64,000 bases of DNA, taken from assembly GCA_963976815.1 (NCBI GenBank), contig CAXBLU010000005.1:248001-312000 (forward strand). The letters are read 5' to 3'. This stretch comes from JAHRVQ01 sp963976815 (GTDB lineage: Bacteria; Pseudomonadota; Gammaproteobacteria; Pseudomonadales; Azotimanducaceae). Position 1 is the stretch's first letter; each line of letters opens with the position of its first letter. Shown one piece after another: positions 38,352-47,888 of this stretch. The notes under the pieces were generated by a model. The model searched no databases. It saw nothing but the letters and a program-made list of their open reading frames with translations, and was not told the DNA's origin. The position numbers were made by a program, and so were the translations under genes.

Positions 38352-39155
38352 ATGAACTCAATCTCCTTATATGGCCGATATCTAGCGGTTTCGATCCGGG
38401 CCCAGATGCAATACCGAATGTCTTTTTTAATGGCGGCCACGGGTTCATTTGTCGCCACCATCATCGAGGTCACCGCGCTCTGGGCATTGTTTGATCGGTT
38501 CGGTGATCTACCGAACTGGAATCTGCCGGAAGTCTGTTTTCTTTATGGGGTTGTGAATATTTCTTTTGCCATCACAACCTGCATGACCGCAGGCTTCGAC
38601 GAGTTTGGTAGCCAGTACATTAGAACCGGTAACTTCGATCGCTTATTGCTGCGCCCCAGGGGTATTGTCCTGCAGCTACTTGGCCATGAACTCGCTTTGC
38701 GCAAAGCTGGCAGACTCGTCCAGGGCGTTCTAGTGTTTGCCTGGGGGGCGAGTCAGGTACAGATCGACTGGAGTATCCTGAATGTTCTGTTCCTGATCTT
38801 TACCCTGGTCAGTGGCGTTGCGTTTTTCCACGGCCTGTTGATCTTTCAAGCCACCCTCGCCATCTGGACGGTTGAATCCCTCGAAGTGATGAACACCGTG
38901 ACCTATGGCGGCGTGCAAACCGCCCAATATCCCATCGACATCTATAGCACCTGGCTGCAACGAATATTCACCTACATGATTCCCCTCGCCTGCATCTCGT
39001 ACTTTCCCGTGCTGTTGATCATGGATAAAACAGATCCATTGGGCACCAGCGCACTCTTTCAAGCGGTGTCACCGGCGCTGGGGTTTGTCTTTCTCGGCGC
39101 TAGCTTAATCACTTTTCGATACGGAATTCGACAGTACACTTCAACCGGCAGTTGA
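38352..39155 (+). CDS. ABC-2 type permease (DUF990-like), second subunit
   Basis: A 267-residue permease of the same DUF990-like type as the preceding gene but clearly divergent. Six membrane segments are seen, with RAQMQYRMSFLMAATGSFVA at the start and IPLACISYFPVLLIMDK near the end. FDRLLLRPRGIVLQLLGHEL lies in the cytoplasmic loop expected to contact the ATPase. It starts nine bases after the first permease and completes a heterodimeric exporter. Confidence 0.87.
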   Translation: MNSISLYGRYLAVSIRAQMQYRMSFLMAATGSFVATIIEVTALWALFDRFGDLPNWNLPEVCFLYGVVNISFAITTCMTAGFDEFGSQYIRTGNFDRLLLRPRGIVLQLLGHELALRKAGRLVQGVLVFAWGASQVQIDWSILNVLFLIFTLVSGVAFFHGLLIFQATLAIWTVESLEVMNTVTYGGVQTAQYPIDIYSTWLQRIFTYMIPLACISYFPVLLIMDKTDPLGTSALFQAVSPALGFVFLGASLITFRYGIRQYTSTGS

Positions 39156-39218
39156 CTTCCCACCGCCGCTGAATCAGATTGCACGCATATTGCATTCACA
39201 CTAATTAAGGGAAACACC

Positions 39219-39521
39219 ATGTATTTGGCAATGAACAGATTTCAAATCGCAAAAGGGTTTGAAGAAGGCTTTGAGAAGATCTGGCGCGAGCGAGATACCT
39301 ATCTTTCAGAAGTACCCGGCTTCCAGACTTTTTCATTACTGAAAGGCCCTGAAGCTGACGACCATGTTCTGTATGCCTCCCACACGGTATGGGAAAGCAA
39401 AGAAGCCTTCGAGAATTGGACTCAGTCCGAACATTTTCGTTTGGCCCACGCTCAGGCTTCTGCGCCTAAAGGCACCTACCTGGGGCATCCAAATTTGGAG
39501 ACTTTTGAGCAGGTTTTGTAG
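39219..39521 (+). CDS. ABM-fold protein, heme-degrading monooxygenase-like (IsdG/HmuQ type)
   Basis: A 100-residue protein with the pattern AMNRFQIAKGFEEGFEKIWRERD read in parts, VPGFQTFSLLKGPE, YASHTVWESKEAFENW and SEHFRLAHAQA. The Asn, Trp and His positions match the catalytic triad of IsdG-type heme monooxygenases that break heme to release iron. AAGGGAAA precedes the ATG. No heme uptake genes are nearby, so the heme role is family-based inference. Confidence 0.8.
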   Translation: MYLAMNRFQIAKGFEEGFEKIWRERDTYLSEVPGFQTFSLLKGPEADDHVLYASHTVWESKEAFENWTQSEHFRLAHAQASAPKGTYLGHPNLETFEQVL

Positions 39522-39618
39522 GCAGTCCTACGGCACTCTTACTGATAACAGCCTCAATCAAGGTAGGCTGCTACAATCGGCGTTTCTTTTAAGCGGCCTT
39601 TGAGCAACCACGAAAACT

Positions 39619-39631
39619 GGGAGGAAAGATG
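39619..39631 (+). promoter_or_regulatory. separated Shine-Dalgarno and ATG of the DEAD-box gene
   Basis: GGGAGG at 39619-39624 is followed at good spacing by ATG at 39629. The ATG is in the same frame as the helicase downstream, but stops in that frame at 39662 and 39683, both inside the repeat core, cut it off. It looks like the former start of the helicase. Confidence 0.55.
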
Positions 39632-39683
39632 TCTGCTATCGGCCAGAAGCGGACGTTGAATTAAGTAAACTGTCCCCTGAATT
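39631..39683 (-). repeat. dispersed repeat core, inverted copy
   Basis: These 53 bases are the near reverse complement of the cores at 51807-51859 and 53466-53518 (pattern GAATTC..GGGGACAGTTTA.TTAATTCAACGTCCGC..CTGGCCG.TAGCAG in parts). It stands between the ATG at 39629 and the coding region of the DEAD-box helicase. It contains no open reading frame of note. Confidence 0.85.
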
Positions 39684-39700
39684 GAGAAAAGGACCTGAAC

Positions 39701-41002
39701 CTGACCTTATTACTGGACCTACCCTTACACAAACAGCTATTCAAGGCGCTTGATTCGCTGGGCTTCAGCGAGGCAACTGAAGTTCAAAGCAAAGCCATAC
39801 CTGCCGTTCTCGACGGCCGTGATGTCATGGTCTCGGCGAAAACCGGAAGTGGTAAGACTGCCGCGTTCCTGTTGCCGATGCTGGATCAAATGCTTCGAGT
39901 CAAAATCCCAGGCGGAGGCACTCGGGGATTGATTCTTCTGCCGACGCGAGAACTTGCTCTGCAAACGGTCAAGACCTTTGAGGCACTCGCAAAATTCACG
40001 CCTATTAAGTGCGGCATTATTATCGGCGGCGAAGCCTATAAGTATCAGATAGCCTCGCTGCGTAAAAATCCCGAAGTGATTGTCGCAACACCGGGCCGAC
40101 TGGTGGAGCATATTGAAAAGGGCTCAATCGACTTTGAAGATCTTGAATTTTTGGTACTCGATGAGGCTGACCGAATGCTCGACATGGGTTTTACCGAGGA
40201 AATGAACAAGATTGCCAACTCCTGTAAGGCCCAGCGACAGAACTTACTATTCTCCGCAACTCTGAAGCATCGAGGCTTTGGTCATATCCAGTCAATTCTG
40301 AATAACCCTGTTTCGATAGAAGTTGATTCCTTCAAGGAAGGTCATAGCCAAATCACTCAACAAATGATTTTGGCTGATGATGACAATCACAAACAAAAGT
40401 TAATCTGTGCCCTGGTAGAAGAAGAACAGGCGGAAAAGGTGTTTGTTTTTTGTAAAACTCGAGCCCAGTGCGCCGAGGTTGGGCAGCATCTGGCAAAGAC
40501 CGAGTTAAAGGTTGGATATCTGCATGGTGAAATTGCCCAGAGCGACCGAAAGCAGGTATTAAACCGATTCCGCGATGGCAAGCTTCAGGTGCTGGTGGCA
40601 ACCGATGTCGCAGCCCGGGGGCTTGATGTGACGGATGTTGATCTGGTGATCAATTACACCGTTGCCCACTCGGGCGATGACCATGTACATCGAGTAGGAA
40701 GAACCGGTCGTGCTGGAAAGCAAGGCAAAGCAGTTATGCTGGTTGATCGGGTCGACTGGAACAAGAACTCAAGCATCGAGCGATATCTTAAAATCCGCTT
40801 CGAGCACCGGGCGATCAAAGGCTTGAAGGCCGACTACAAAGGTCCCAATAAGGTCAAGAAATCAGGCAAGGCTGCAGGCGCCAGCAAAAAAACTAGCAAA
40901 CGTTCCGCAGCAAAAAATCCCGCCGCGAAAAAGCGCCTTAAGAAAATGAAAGACGTCGGCGATGAAATCCCGTTGTACCGCAAGAAACCACCAGAAGCAT
41001 GA
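39701..41002 (+). CDS. DEAD-box RNA helicase, start codon unclear
   Basis: An ATP-dependent RNA helicase. The Q motif is coded upstream of the first ATG: FKALDSLGFSEATEVQ is in frame from 39740, then SAKTGSGKT, PTRELALQ, TPGR, LDEADRML, FSATL, VATDVAARGLDV and HRVGRTGRAG. The C-terminus is a basic tail rich in K and A. No ATG, GTG or TTG lies in the frame between the stop at 39683 and ATG 39827. Starting at 39827 would lose the Q motif, so I propose CTG 39701 (or 39695) after AAAAGGA. The original start is probably ATG 39629, now cut off by a repeat. It could be expressed weakly or be a decaying gene. Confidence 0.8.
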   Translation: MTLLLDLPLHKQLFKALDSLGFSEATEVQSKAIPAVLDGRDVMVSAKTGSGKTAAFLLPMLDQMLRVKIPGGGTRGLILLPTRELALQTVKTFEALAKFTPIKCGIIIGGEAYKYQIASLRKNPEVIVATPGRLVEHIEKGSIDFEDLEFLVLDEADRMLDMGFTEEMNKIANSCKAQRQNLLFSATLKHRGFGHIQSILNNPVSIEVDSFKEGHSQITQQMILADDDNHKQKLICALVEEEQAEKVFVFCKTRAQCAEVGQHLAKTELKVGYLHGEIAQSDRKQVLNRFRDGKLQVLVATDVAARGLDVTDVDLVINYTVAHSGDDHVHRVGRTGRAGKQGKAVMLVDRVDWNKNSSIERYLKIRFEHRAIKGLKADYKGPNKVKKSGKAAGASKKTSKRSAAKNPAAKKRLKKMKDVGDEIPLYRKKPPEA

Positions 41003-41097
41003 ACATCAGGTCATCAATCGCAGGGACTTTGCGCATCAAGAATCAGATGCGCTCGGTGTTTGAATTTAACAAACTAACCTGGGGTGTTAAGGCCAGC

Positions 41098-41733
41098 CTA
41101 TTTCTCTCCTACGACAATCCATAATGGATCGGCATTAGCTGGAGAGCGATCGATCACCTGAACATTCACCATGCCCGCCTTTTGCATAAAACCACTAACC
41201 AAACGACAGCGATCTGCAGGCGGCAAAACATGAAACGCATAAATGGCTTTAGTGGGAAAAAGCCGGTGTGACATGCCGACAATACACTTTCCGCCTGAGG
41301 TTAAACATCTGAATATCTCGTTGAAAACTTCCTGGGACCGAATCAAATACTGCACAGACACGGCAATGAGTACGGCATCAAAACACTCGCTCGGATAGGG
41401 AAGAATCGGATTTTGATTAAGATTCTGCAGACAATAGTCATCCAGTCTCTTGTTTGCAGCAAGCTCTTCAAGGTTCATTCCCAGCCCAGAGACTGCACCA
41501 TAGCGCTGGTCGTCAGGTAAGTGAGAAATCCAGGAAGACATTAAGTCCAGGACTTTACCCTGAGCGGGAATCGCCTCACGATAATAGTGGGTCAGGTTGT
41601 CAATGGTCGCATCATCAATATGGGTACAAAAACGCGGCTGCACATAAAAATCTTCATCCGCAGATTCATCCTGGCGGACAAAAAGTTGTTGGGACAATTC
41701 TTCAGACGATTTTTCAGACCATTTTCCAGACAT
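41098..41733 (-). CDS. class I SAM-dependent methyltransferase
   Basis: A 211-residue methyltransferase-like protein. GKVLDLMSSWISHLP is a modified SAM-binding motif I lacking the usual glycine-rich loop, a form known from a family of uncharacterised methyltransferases. FDAVLIAVSVQYL and LTSGGKCIVGMSHRLF represent motifs II and III. The C-terminus ends DPLWIVVGEK. There is no membrane segment. The substrate is unknown. Confidence 0.8.
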   Translation of the reverse strand: MSGKWSEKSSEELSQQLFVRQDESADEDFYVQPRFCTHIDDATIDNLTHYYREAIPAQGKVLDLMSSWISHLPDDQRYGAVSGLGMNLEELAANKRLDDYCLQNLNQNPILPYPSECFDAVLIAVSVQYLIRSQEVFNEIFRCLTSGGKCIVGMSHRLFPTKAIYAFHVLPPADRCRLVSGFMQKAGMVNVQVIDRSPANADPLWIVVGEK

Positions 41734-41835
41734 GGATTCACCTTTTTTCTGCTGCCATTACAGGTCACCGGCAGTCTAATTGGTTAATTATTTGCCAGAT
41801 ATCATTGAACTTCCGCCTTCTGCCAGAAGCAGTCG

Positions 41836-42822
41836 TTAGTTTCTAACAAACAGCATCTTTTTCACGGCTTCAACAATAATATCTGGTTGTTCAATGCATA
41901 TTAAGTGACCGCTATTCTCGGCAACCAGAAACTCACTTCTACTAGACAGGCGCGCTAATTCTTCTTGCTCTTTGCTCCAGATATCCTCTAGTTGTTGTGC
42001 CTCAGAAGCCGTCAAACCTAATTGGCCGTGAAACATGGTTGGTTTACCATGAGCGATCACCGTTAGAGGTTTGTCTCCAATCGAGGAAATCTTTTGCAGC
42101 TGACGATCACTGATTTCATCTGCCATCGCCTCATAAGCAGAAGCTGCTGCATGCTTCGTAAGCCTGCCGAGGTCCTGATAAGTTGCACGCAAGTGTTGAG
42201 GCCGCTCGCTGAATTCCAATTGACCTTGAAGCTTTGCGATCGATGCTAACCATCCTAACCCATAGAGTTTCGCGATTAGCCGCTGGCGAGAAATGTGCTC
42301 ATCAAATGCTGCTGGCCGAACCTCTCTGAAAGATTCAAGATAATTCCTCGATCGAGCGTCTACCAATACCAAACCAGCGACATGATCAGGGTATTGTTGT
42401 TCATAGAGTTGAATCATCGGCCCACCGAAGGATGCACCAACTAAAATGAATGGCTTTGGTATCTCTGCTGCAGTCAGTACCGCATGGAGTTCGTTTACTA
42501 GTTGCTCTATGGATCTTGACTGTTTGCTGAAGTCGCTCCAGCCATGCCCCGCTCTGTCGTAACTGCAAACCATCGTGGACTCAGCCAGTGTTGCTTGCAC
42601 CTCGTGCCAATCCAACGACCACATTCCACTCCCACCTTCTAGAATCACCGGTACCGTTCCGGTTCCAGAGCAGTGCAAGTGTATCTGGGCTCCCTCAACA
42701 CTATAGAATTTGCCTGGTGCCGGGAAACTTGTAGAGAAGCGGCGGATGACTAGTCGTTGGTAGCTGGCGCTTAAGATCCAGGCAGTACTGACAATGAGGA
42801 TGAATAAAACTACCCAATTCAT
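41836..42822 (-). CDS. membrane-anchored alpha/beta hydrolase
   Basis: A 328-residue alpha/beta hydrolase with one N-terminal membrane helix (VVLFILIVSTAWILSA). It has VILEGGSGMWSLDW, CSYDRAGHGWSD, the nucleophile VGASFGGPM (Ser in ASFGG), VDARSRN, and the C-terminal NSGHLICIEQPD histidine. The start is ATG 42822; an upstream TTG-type start would add a short basic tail. It would act at the membrane surface on an ester or lactone that cannot be named. It lies just outside the Gabija genes. Confidence 0.85.
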   Translation of the reverse strand: MNWVVLFILIVSTAWILSASYQRLVIRRFSTSFPAPGKFYSVEGAQIHLHCSGTGTVPVILEGGSGMWSLDWHEVQATLAESTMVCSYDRAGHGWSDFSKQSRSIEQLVNELHAVLTAAEIPKPFILVGASFGGPMIQLYEQQYPDHVAGLVLVDARSRNYLESFREVRPAAFDEHISRQRLIAKLYGLGWLASIAKLQGQLEFSERPQHLRATYQDLGRLTKHAAASAYEAMADEISDRQLQKISSIGDKPLTVIAHGKPTMFHGQLGLTASEAQQLEDIWSKEQEELARLSSRSEFLVAENSGHLICIEQPDIIVEAVKKMLFVRN

Positions 42823-42953
42823 TAGTACTTCCACGCGAGCCCACCTTTCATTGACGATCTTACAATACAAAGGTTATATCAAATACTGTGACACACTGCT
42901 TTGGCTCGATTGCAACCATTGATTGAATTTTGAGCAACGCGATGATCTCGTTA

Positions 42954-42977
42954 GTCAGCTATCGGCCAATAGCGGAC
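42954..42977. repeat. degenerate copy of the dispersed repeat core
   Basis: GTCAGCTATCGGCC followed by AATAGCGGAC resembles the GTCTGCTATCGGCCAGAAGCGGAC end of the 53-base core at 39631. It lies in the gap between the hydrolase and the Gabija genes. The match covers only this part of the core. Confidence 0.5.
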
Positions 42978-43030
42978 AATCGGCTAAGAAATCAACTATG
43001 GACAAAACGCTAGACTAGGGCCCAGAATCG

Positions 43031-44755
43031 TTAAATTTCCGTGACTTCTACAACAGCACCACTAGCCTCTAAGTGACCCTTCAATCTTTTAGATTGACTC
43101 CTTGGACAAGCAAAAACTAGTAACTGTTGTGCTCTTGAAGCAGCAACATAAAGAGCCCGTGCCTCTTCCGCCCATTCTTCATCAGATTCTACTTCTAAGT
43201 GAGTAAGAATAGACTTCAGACTTGAAGCTGTTAGAACAACACATACTGCAGGGTACTCCTTGCCCTTTACCTCATGGATTGTCTTAGATACAAGATCGGT
43301 AGATGGACCTATACCAAGTACACCATCTAGCTTGACTTCGTTTCGTAACCTCTGAGAAATAGTCGGTCCGCCTTGAGGTAGGAAAGGACGGAACTGTGAT
43401 CGTGCTCTCTGAACCCACTCACTACGGTTATCGTCATTATCTATATCGTATTTAAGAGATTCCAAAATTTTTACAAACTGACCTCTCCAAGCCAAGTCTT
43501 CTATCTCCAGCTCATTTAGAGCTTGGTGATAAGTTCTATTTTCAAGCTTCCCGGCGATACTTAGCGAGATTTTATGGGCTTCAACGACAGCTTTTAATTT
43601 TTCAGCTCGCTCTGAAGAATACTGAAACTTCATTGCTGCACCAGCAAGCTTCAGAACCTCTGTTCCCCCTACACCCTCACTAACTACCCCATTAGCCTTG
43701 TTAGCACTGCTTCTTGTTTTAGCTACTATTCTACAATCTTTCGGAGAAAAACCATGAGCTTCAGCAAGATCCAAAAAAGAAGAACCAAGAGTCGTGCTAA
43801 CTCCAAATCCAGAATAACTTAAGATGTGAACACTAATCTCAATACCACTATTCTTTCCCATCGCAGTATCTTCATTGCCTCTGTGGTTCAAGGCTCTGAG
43901 CATGTGCACAGCCTTACAAATGTTTGACGAAGACCTAAAATTACCAGTTAACGGTAAATGTTCATCCTGTTGAAAGGTGTCAGCGAAATCAAATAGCTCT
44001 TTGTTCACTCCTCCTCTAAAGCCGTAAATAGATTGATGAGGATCGCAAACAACTTTCGTTGGAATCAGAGCGGTTGAACGCAACCAGTCAACGATGAATA
44101 AATCTTCAGGATTACAGTCCTGCGCCTCATCAACATTTATTTCCCTAAATCTAGCCTTTAATACAGCTGCTAACCTACTTGATAACGCAGGGTTATTCAG
44201 GTTTGCCACTGCCGCATCACGCACGTCCTGAAAGTCTAAATGCCCATTTTCTTTTAATGTCGCACGGACCCCAATAGCTGCTCGCTCAAATCCTGCAGGG
44301 TCAGATTGAAACCTCTCTTGGGCCGCCTTTTCTTGATCAATAACACCAGTGTCCCTATCAAACATGTTTAACGGAAATTCACGCGAGCCAGGATAAGCAG
44401 ACACCATTAGATTACCAGTATCCGGTATTAATCTAAGGGGCTGGATGTTAACTCCTATCCCGAAGGGTTCGACTAGATAGTGCCAAATAAAACTATCAAA
44501 AGTACCTACAAAGTTGGGAAATGCTGGAGAGGATAAAAGACCATCTAGCCTAAGCCGTTCATCAAGTTCGGAAATGGCTGCGTTTGTAAAAGAAAGAAAT
44601 GCTATTCCAGATAAATTGTGATCTTCAGAGAGTAGTTTTCTAGCCCGCTCAACAATACATCTAGTTTTACCAGCCCCGGGGCATGCTGAAATAAACGCAG
44701 TACCATCGTGGGAAATGATTGTATCTTGCTGTTCAGTATTAGGCTGCTCGGGCAT
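43031..44755 (-). CDS. gajB: Gabija protein GajB, UvrD/Rep-type helicase
   Basis: A 574-residue superfamily 1 helicase. Walker A is ACPGAGKT at 24-31, FLSFTNAA is motif Ia, INVDEAQD near 207-213 is motif II, DPHQSIYGFRGG is motif III, NFRSSSNI is motif IV, HEVKGKEYPAV is motif V and ALYVAASRAQQLLVFACP is motif VI. It lies six bases after a gene for an OLD-type nuclease, which is the standard Gabija order. In Gabija, GajB senses DNA ends or nucleotide depletion and helps GajA cut phage DNA. It is longer than the Bacillus form, and no phage test can be made here. Confidence 0.9.
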   Translation of the reverse strand: MPEQPNTEQQDTIISHDGTAFISACPGAGKTRCIVERARKLLSEDHNLSGIAFLSFTNAAISELDERLRLDGLLSSPAFPNFVGTFDSFIWHYLVEPFGIGVNIQPLRLIPDTGNLMVSAYPGSREFPLNMFDRDTGVIDQEKAAQERFQSDPAGFERAAIGVRATLKENGHLDFQDVRDAAVANLNNPALSSRLAAVLKARFREINVDEAQDCNPEDLFIVDWLRSTALIPTKVVCDPHQSIYGFRGGVNKELFDFADTFQQDEHLPLTGNFRSSSNICKAVHMLRALNHRGNEDTAMGKNSGIEISVHILSYSGFGVSTTLGSSFLDLAEAHGFSPKDCRIVAKTRSSANKANGVVSEGVGGTEVLKLAGAAMKFQYSSERAEKLKAVVEAHKISLSIAGKLENRTYHQALNELEIEDLAWRGQFVKILESLKYDIDNDDNRSEWVQRARSQFRPFLPQGGPTISQRLRNEVKLDGVLGIGPSTDLVSKTIHEVKGKEYPAVCVVLTASSLKSILTHLEVESDEEWAEEARALYVAASRAQQLLVFACPRSQSKRLKGHLEASGAVVEVTEI

Positions 44756-44761
44756 GGTACT

Positions 44762-46546
44762 CTACTCAACAATTGCTCTAATAGCAGTTTCCAAATAGGC
44801 TGGCACTACAAAATCTTCACCATTTTCTATTAACTCTGCTAAGGCTTGAGCAAAATCACCTTTACGAGCATCTTTGAAAAGCTCATGCATCTGCTTAGCT
44901 AGGTCATCTCCAACGGGAGCAACTGCATCATCCCATTTATCACCTGAATGGGTGTGAATTTTTAAAAATGCGTTCCTTAAAATCTTGGCATTCCCAGCTA
45001 AAAAAAGTTCAGTCTCTAAGGAATAATCATTAATTATTGTGCTGCACAAATCATCAGCCCCTAGAGTTTTGGCAATTTCATCATAATTAGCCTGTCTGGT
45101 CCGGCCTGGAGTAAGTCCTGAATCATAAGTTCTAGGGCCATCGCCATCCGTTACGATAACAACTTTATCTGCGATCCTTACGTCGTTTTGTGGAGTTACC
45201 AATAGACGTATGTAGGGCTCAAAGTCGACACCGTCAATGGGTATAAAAGCTATAGACCTAAAGCGCCTTTTCGCATCCTCATCGCCATTAAGAACAAACT
45301 TCTCTGCTAACAACGGAAGCAACAAAGCCTCTGCAATACCTTCCACTAAAAACATCCTTCCACCAAAAAGGAAAGAGGCCTTTGTTACATCAATGTATCT
45401 ATCAATCTTTTTCTGCTGCTTTGGATCACCGAGAAGCTCTGCAATTGCTATGGAACGTGACTCTCTCCTAGAGCGCGCAGCTCCAGCAGTAGCTTCATCG
45501 CCTTGCGGCTCAACCTCAAAGGCCAATGATCGTAAAAAGACTGTATTTTGGCTTGGAACACTAGCTGTTAGATTTGGTGAATGAGTAGCCACTATAACTT
45601 GAAGCTCTCCAGCAGGAGCTCCGTCTCTAGGTGGCGTTTCTCTGGATTTAACTGCTTGATCTTTCAAGAATGCTAGAACAGCGGATTGCAGCTGTGGATG
45701 TAAGTGCGCTTCGGGCTCCTCAACAAGGAAAATTGTTAGTTCAGCATTGTTAACATTCTCGAGCTCTACTGCGATTGTCGCCATGTAAAGAAGGTTGGCA
45801 TAACCATGACCTGAATAACTTAAGTCTTCGGGGTCTATTCCATGATCAGCAAGACTAAACTTAAGATCCCTAGCTATGTCGATAAGTTTTTCATCTTTCG
45901 AAAATCCTAAAGAGGCTACTTGTTGACGCACTCCAGCGGTTAGCGCTTCTAATCTCACATCTATAGACTTATCAATTTTACTTAGTAACTCGTGATCTGT
46001 ATGTCTAGCTAACTCCTTTGCAATTGTGTCCGGGTCTTCATCACCCAAAAAATGCTTCAGAAGCGCATATATCCTCGTAGGATTACCTGATGCTAATGCG
46101 TGCTTTGCGTCTCTTAAAGCAGGAAGATAAACATGCCGTATCATGTCATGACATCCTGGTTCAGGATGTTTACCTTTTAGGCCACCCCATAAAACCGGCC
46201 TAGGTGGGTAACCTCCTTTAGTTTGATTATAAGTAAGACCAAACTGGGCTTCAGTCATAGTCTCATCTGTGGAAGCCGTAATAAGTCGGCCTTGCTGAGA
46301 GTCCGTTAGACCGGAATACAGAACCGAAACATCAAACTCATCACCCGAACCGAAACGAACGTCCGTAAGCTGACAGTAGATTTCCTTACGACTACTTAGG
46401 GGAGGTGTTAGCAACCTAATTGCATCTAAGGCATTACTTTTACCACTATTATTTTCACCAACCAAAATTGTTAGATCGGGCTGAAAGGAAATAATATTAG
46501 ATTTAAATGAACGAAAGTTATCCAGTGAAAGCGTCTTTAGTTGCAT
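44762..46546 (-). CDS. gajA: Gabija protein GajA, OLD-family ATPase/TOPRIM nuclease
   Basis: A 594-residue protein near the usual GajA length. The ATPase part has Walker A GENNSGKS (30-37), the SGHGYANLL signature (about 245-253), Walker B IFLVEEPEAH (272-281) and the ATHSPN switch (320-325). The TOPRIM part has the Glu of FLVEGIAEA (402) and the acidic pair TDGDG (467-469). AGGAAA precedes the ATG. With gajB immediately downstream it forms a Gabija anti-phage system, where GajA is a sequence-specific nicking nuclease. A single-gene OLD nuclease is the alternative, but the helicase partner favours Gabija. Confidence 0.9.
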   Translation of the reverse strand: MQLKTLSLDNFRSFKSNIISFQPDLTILVGENNSGKSNALDAIRLLTPPLSSRKEIYCQLTDVRFGSGDEFDVSVLYSGLTDSQQGRLITASTDETMTEAQFGLTYNQTKGGYPPRPVLWGGLKGKHPEPGCHDMIRHVYLPALRDAKHALASGNPTRIYALLKHFLGDEDPDTIAKELARHTDHELLSKIDKSIDVRLEALTAGVRQQVASLGFSKDEKLIDIARDLKFSLADHGIDPEDLSYSGHGYANLLYMATIAVELENVNNAELTIFLVEEPEAHLHPQLQSAVLAFLKDQAVKSRETPPRDGAPAGELQVIVATHSPNLTASVPSQNTVFLRSLAFEVEPQGDEATAGAARSRRESRSIAIAELLGDPKQQKKIDRYIDVTKASFLFGGRMFLVEGIAEALLLPLLAEKFVLNGDEDAKRRFRSIAFIPIDGVDFEPYIRLLVTPQNDVRIADKVVIVTDGDGPRTYDSGLTPGRTRQANYDEIAKTLGADDLCSTIINDYSLETELFLAGNAKILRNAFLKIHTHSGDKWDDAVAPVGDDLAKQMHELFKDARKGDFAQALAELIENGEDFVVPAYLETAIRAIVE

Positions 46547-46902
46547 CTTTATTTCCTGTTGTCATTAATTTTCGTTAAACAACTCCCTTTTTGCAGGCTA
46601 ACATATATCTTCAATACTGGAGGCTAAAGATGTGCATCCGCATGTCCGCTTTGAGTCGGAAGCGGAAATTTATCGGCAGTTGTTCAATTTATGATCAATT
46701 GTTCAGCTAACGACCCTAAGCCGACATTGGGGCTATTGATAATTTCTTGTTATCGTAATCAGCTATTAGTAGTCGATTGCCAGCATTGATGGCAATTTAC
46801 TTGTTAACGAAATCTTATTAGCTATTCCTGGGTTGGCGATCCTCAGCCGATTTTTTTTGAATAATCTATGTCTCTAGTGACATTTGAAACATGTGAGTGT
46901 AT
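46547..46902. other. intergenic region between gajA and an unknown gene
   Basis: This 356-base gap holds the divergent promoters for gajA and the next gene. Near 46633-46690 are phrases such as TCCGCTTTGAGTCGGAAGCGGA and a nearby CGGCAG, reminiscent of the dispersed repeat core. No open reading frame or hairpin terminator is convincing. Confidence 0.4.
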
Positions 46903-47640
46903 ATGAGCGATTTTGATGACAACGAAGACGAACTTCGAACCTTAAGTATCATACTTGAACTCAATGTCGGCACTGGACAGATTTACATTACAGGTCTTAG
47001 AGCCCTACTCGACGAGTACCGTATAGGAATAAAACAGCTAGCTTCGGGAAATCTAAACGAAGGGTTCATAAAACAGCTCGTTGACAACCCTACCAAAATC
47101 CCCCTGTCACCGGATGATGCAGCATTGTTGGTTTCTAAAGTCTCCAAGTTAGTTGATGTTGGTCTTGGAGAATTATCTTTTCCCACAGCCGTAAAGACAT
47201 TTGGATTAAGCGGAGATCTGTATCGCGATTCTCGCAACTTTATTGTAGATAATGGTGATACAGCAAATCTCTACAAGTACCTAAAGGAGTCAGTCGAAAA
47301 TTATGGGGGTAGTTCTTCACTAGGCAACACCGCCTTTGCCGGTACGGACGACCTTAAGAAAACCTTTGAGAATGCCCGTGTGCAACTGGCAGAAGTGCTA
47401 ACCGATTTGGAAGGGATAAACGATCCCAAAGAAATCGGATTGAGTGGACAGGAGTTAAAGGTCGTTGTAGGACACCTGAGAGCTTGCTCCGAAATGTTAA
47501 AGGACTATTACGTTAGTCGTGGGCTGTTAAACGACACGGTGTCACTCCTAGCGATGCAGAAAACAGAAAAATCAGATCCCTTGGATGTGCTAGCGAAGCT
47601 GGCTACATTGTTATCACTCCTCCTAACTCTGCTTTCCTAG
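46903..47640 (+). CDS. unrecognised protein with C-terminal hydrophobic tail
   Basis: A 245-residue protein that I do not recognise. The start is ATG 46903 (a GTG at 46897 is possible). It is largely helical and acidic at the N-terminus (SDFDDNEDEL). The last 19 residues, LDVLAKLATLLSLLLTLLS, form a hydrophobic helix that could anchor the protein in the membrane or be a pore-forming tail. No enzyme motif is seen. Its position between Gabija and the HNH/WYL locus, divergent from gajA, suggests an accessory or defence-related role, which is inference. Confidence 0.6.
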   Translation: MSDFDDNEDELRTLSIILELNVGTGQIYITGLRALLDEYRIGIKQLASGNLNEGFIKQLVDNPTKIPLSPDDAALLVSKVSKLVDVGLGELSFPTAVKTFGLSGDLYRDSRNFIVDNGDTANLYKYLKESVENYGGSSSLGNTAFAGTDDLKKTFENARVQLAEVLTDLEGINDPKEIGLSGQELKVVVGHLRACSEMLKDYYVSRGLLNDTVSLLAMQKTEKSDPLDVLAKLATLLSLLLTLLS

Positions 47641-47743
47641 CGAATTAAAGTTGAGGAACTCATCGGAATAGCTGAGGAGTATGTAACTGGAGCGCATTAA
47701 CACACATCGTTACATGTACGTTCCATTCCCAGGGGTGCGTCGT

Positions 47744-47769
47744 TATCCGCTTTTGGCCGCTAGCTGACG
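47744..47769. repeat. degenerate copy of the dispersed repeat core
   Basis: The reverse complement reads GTCAGCTAGCGGCC then AAAAGCGGAT, close to the GTCTGCTATCGGCC..AAGCGGAC end of the core at 39631. It lies between the two unrecognised genes, which converge here. Confidence 0.5.
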
Positions 47770-47888
47770 TTTCACAATAACAAGTATTAACACGAGGGAA
47801 TTCTATTGCCTGTATATCGACACTGGCCTCACTCCTTCCAACCTGAAAAATAAAATCGTTGAATACTTACTTTGTATACTGGTGCAGA

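Noticed and set aside
43031..46546. Other OLD nuclease/helicase systems such as PARIS or a retron effector
   Set aside because: The order GajA then GajB with both TOPRIM and UvrD motifs fits Gabija; no reverse transcriptase, no AriB-type partner is present.
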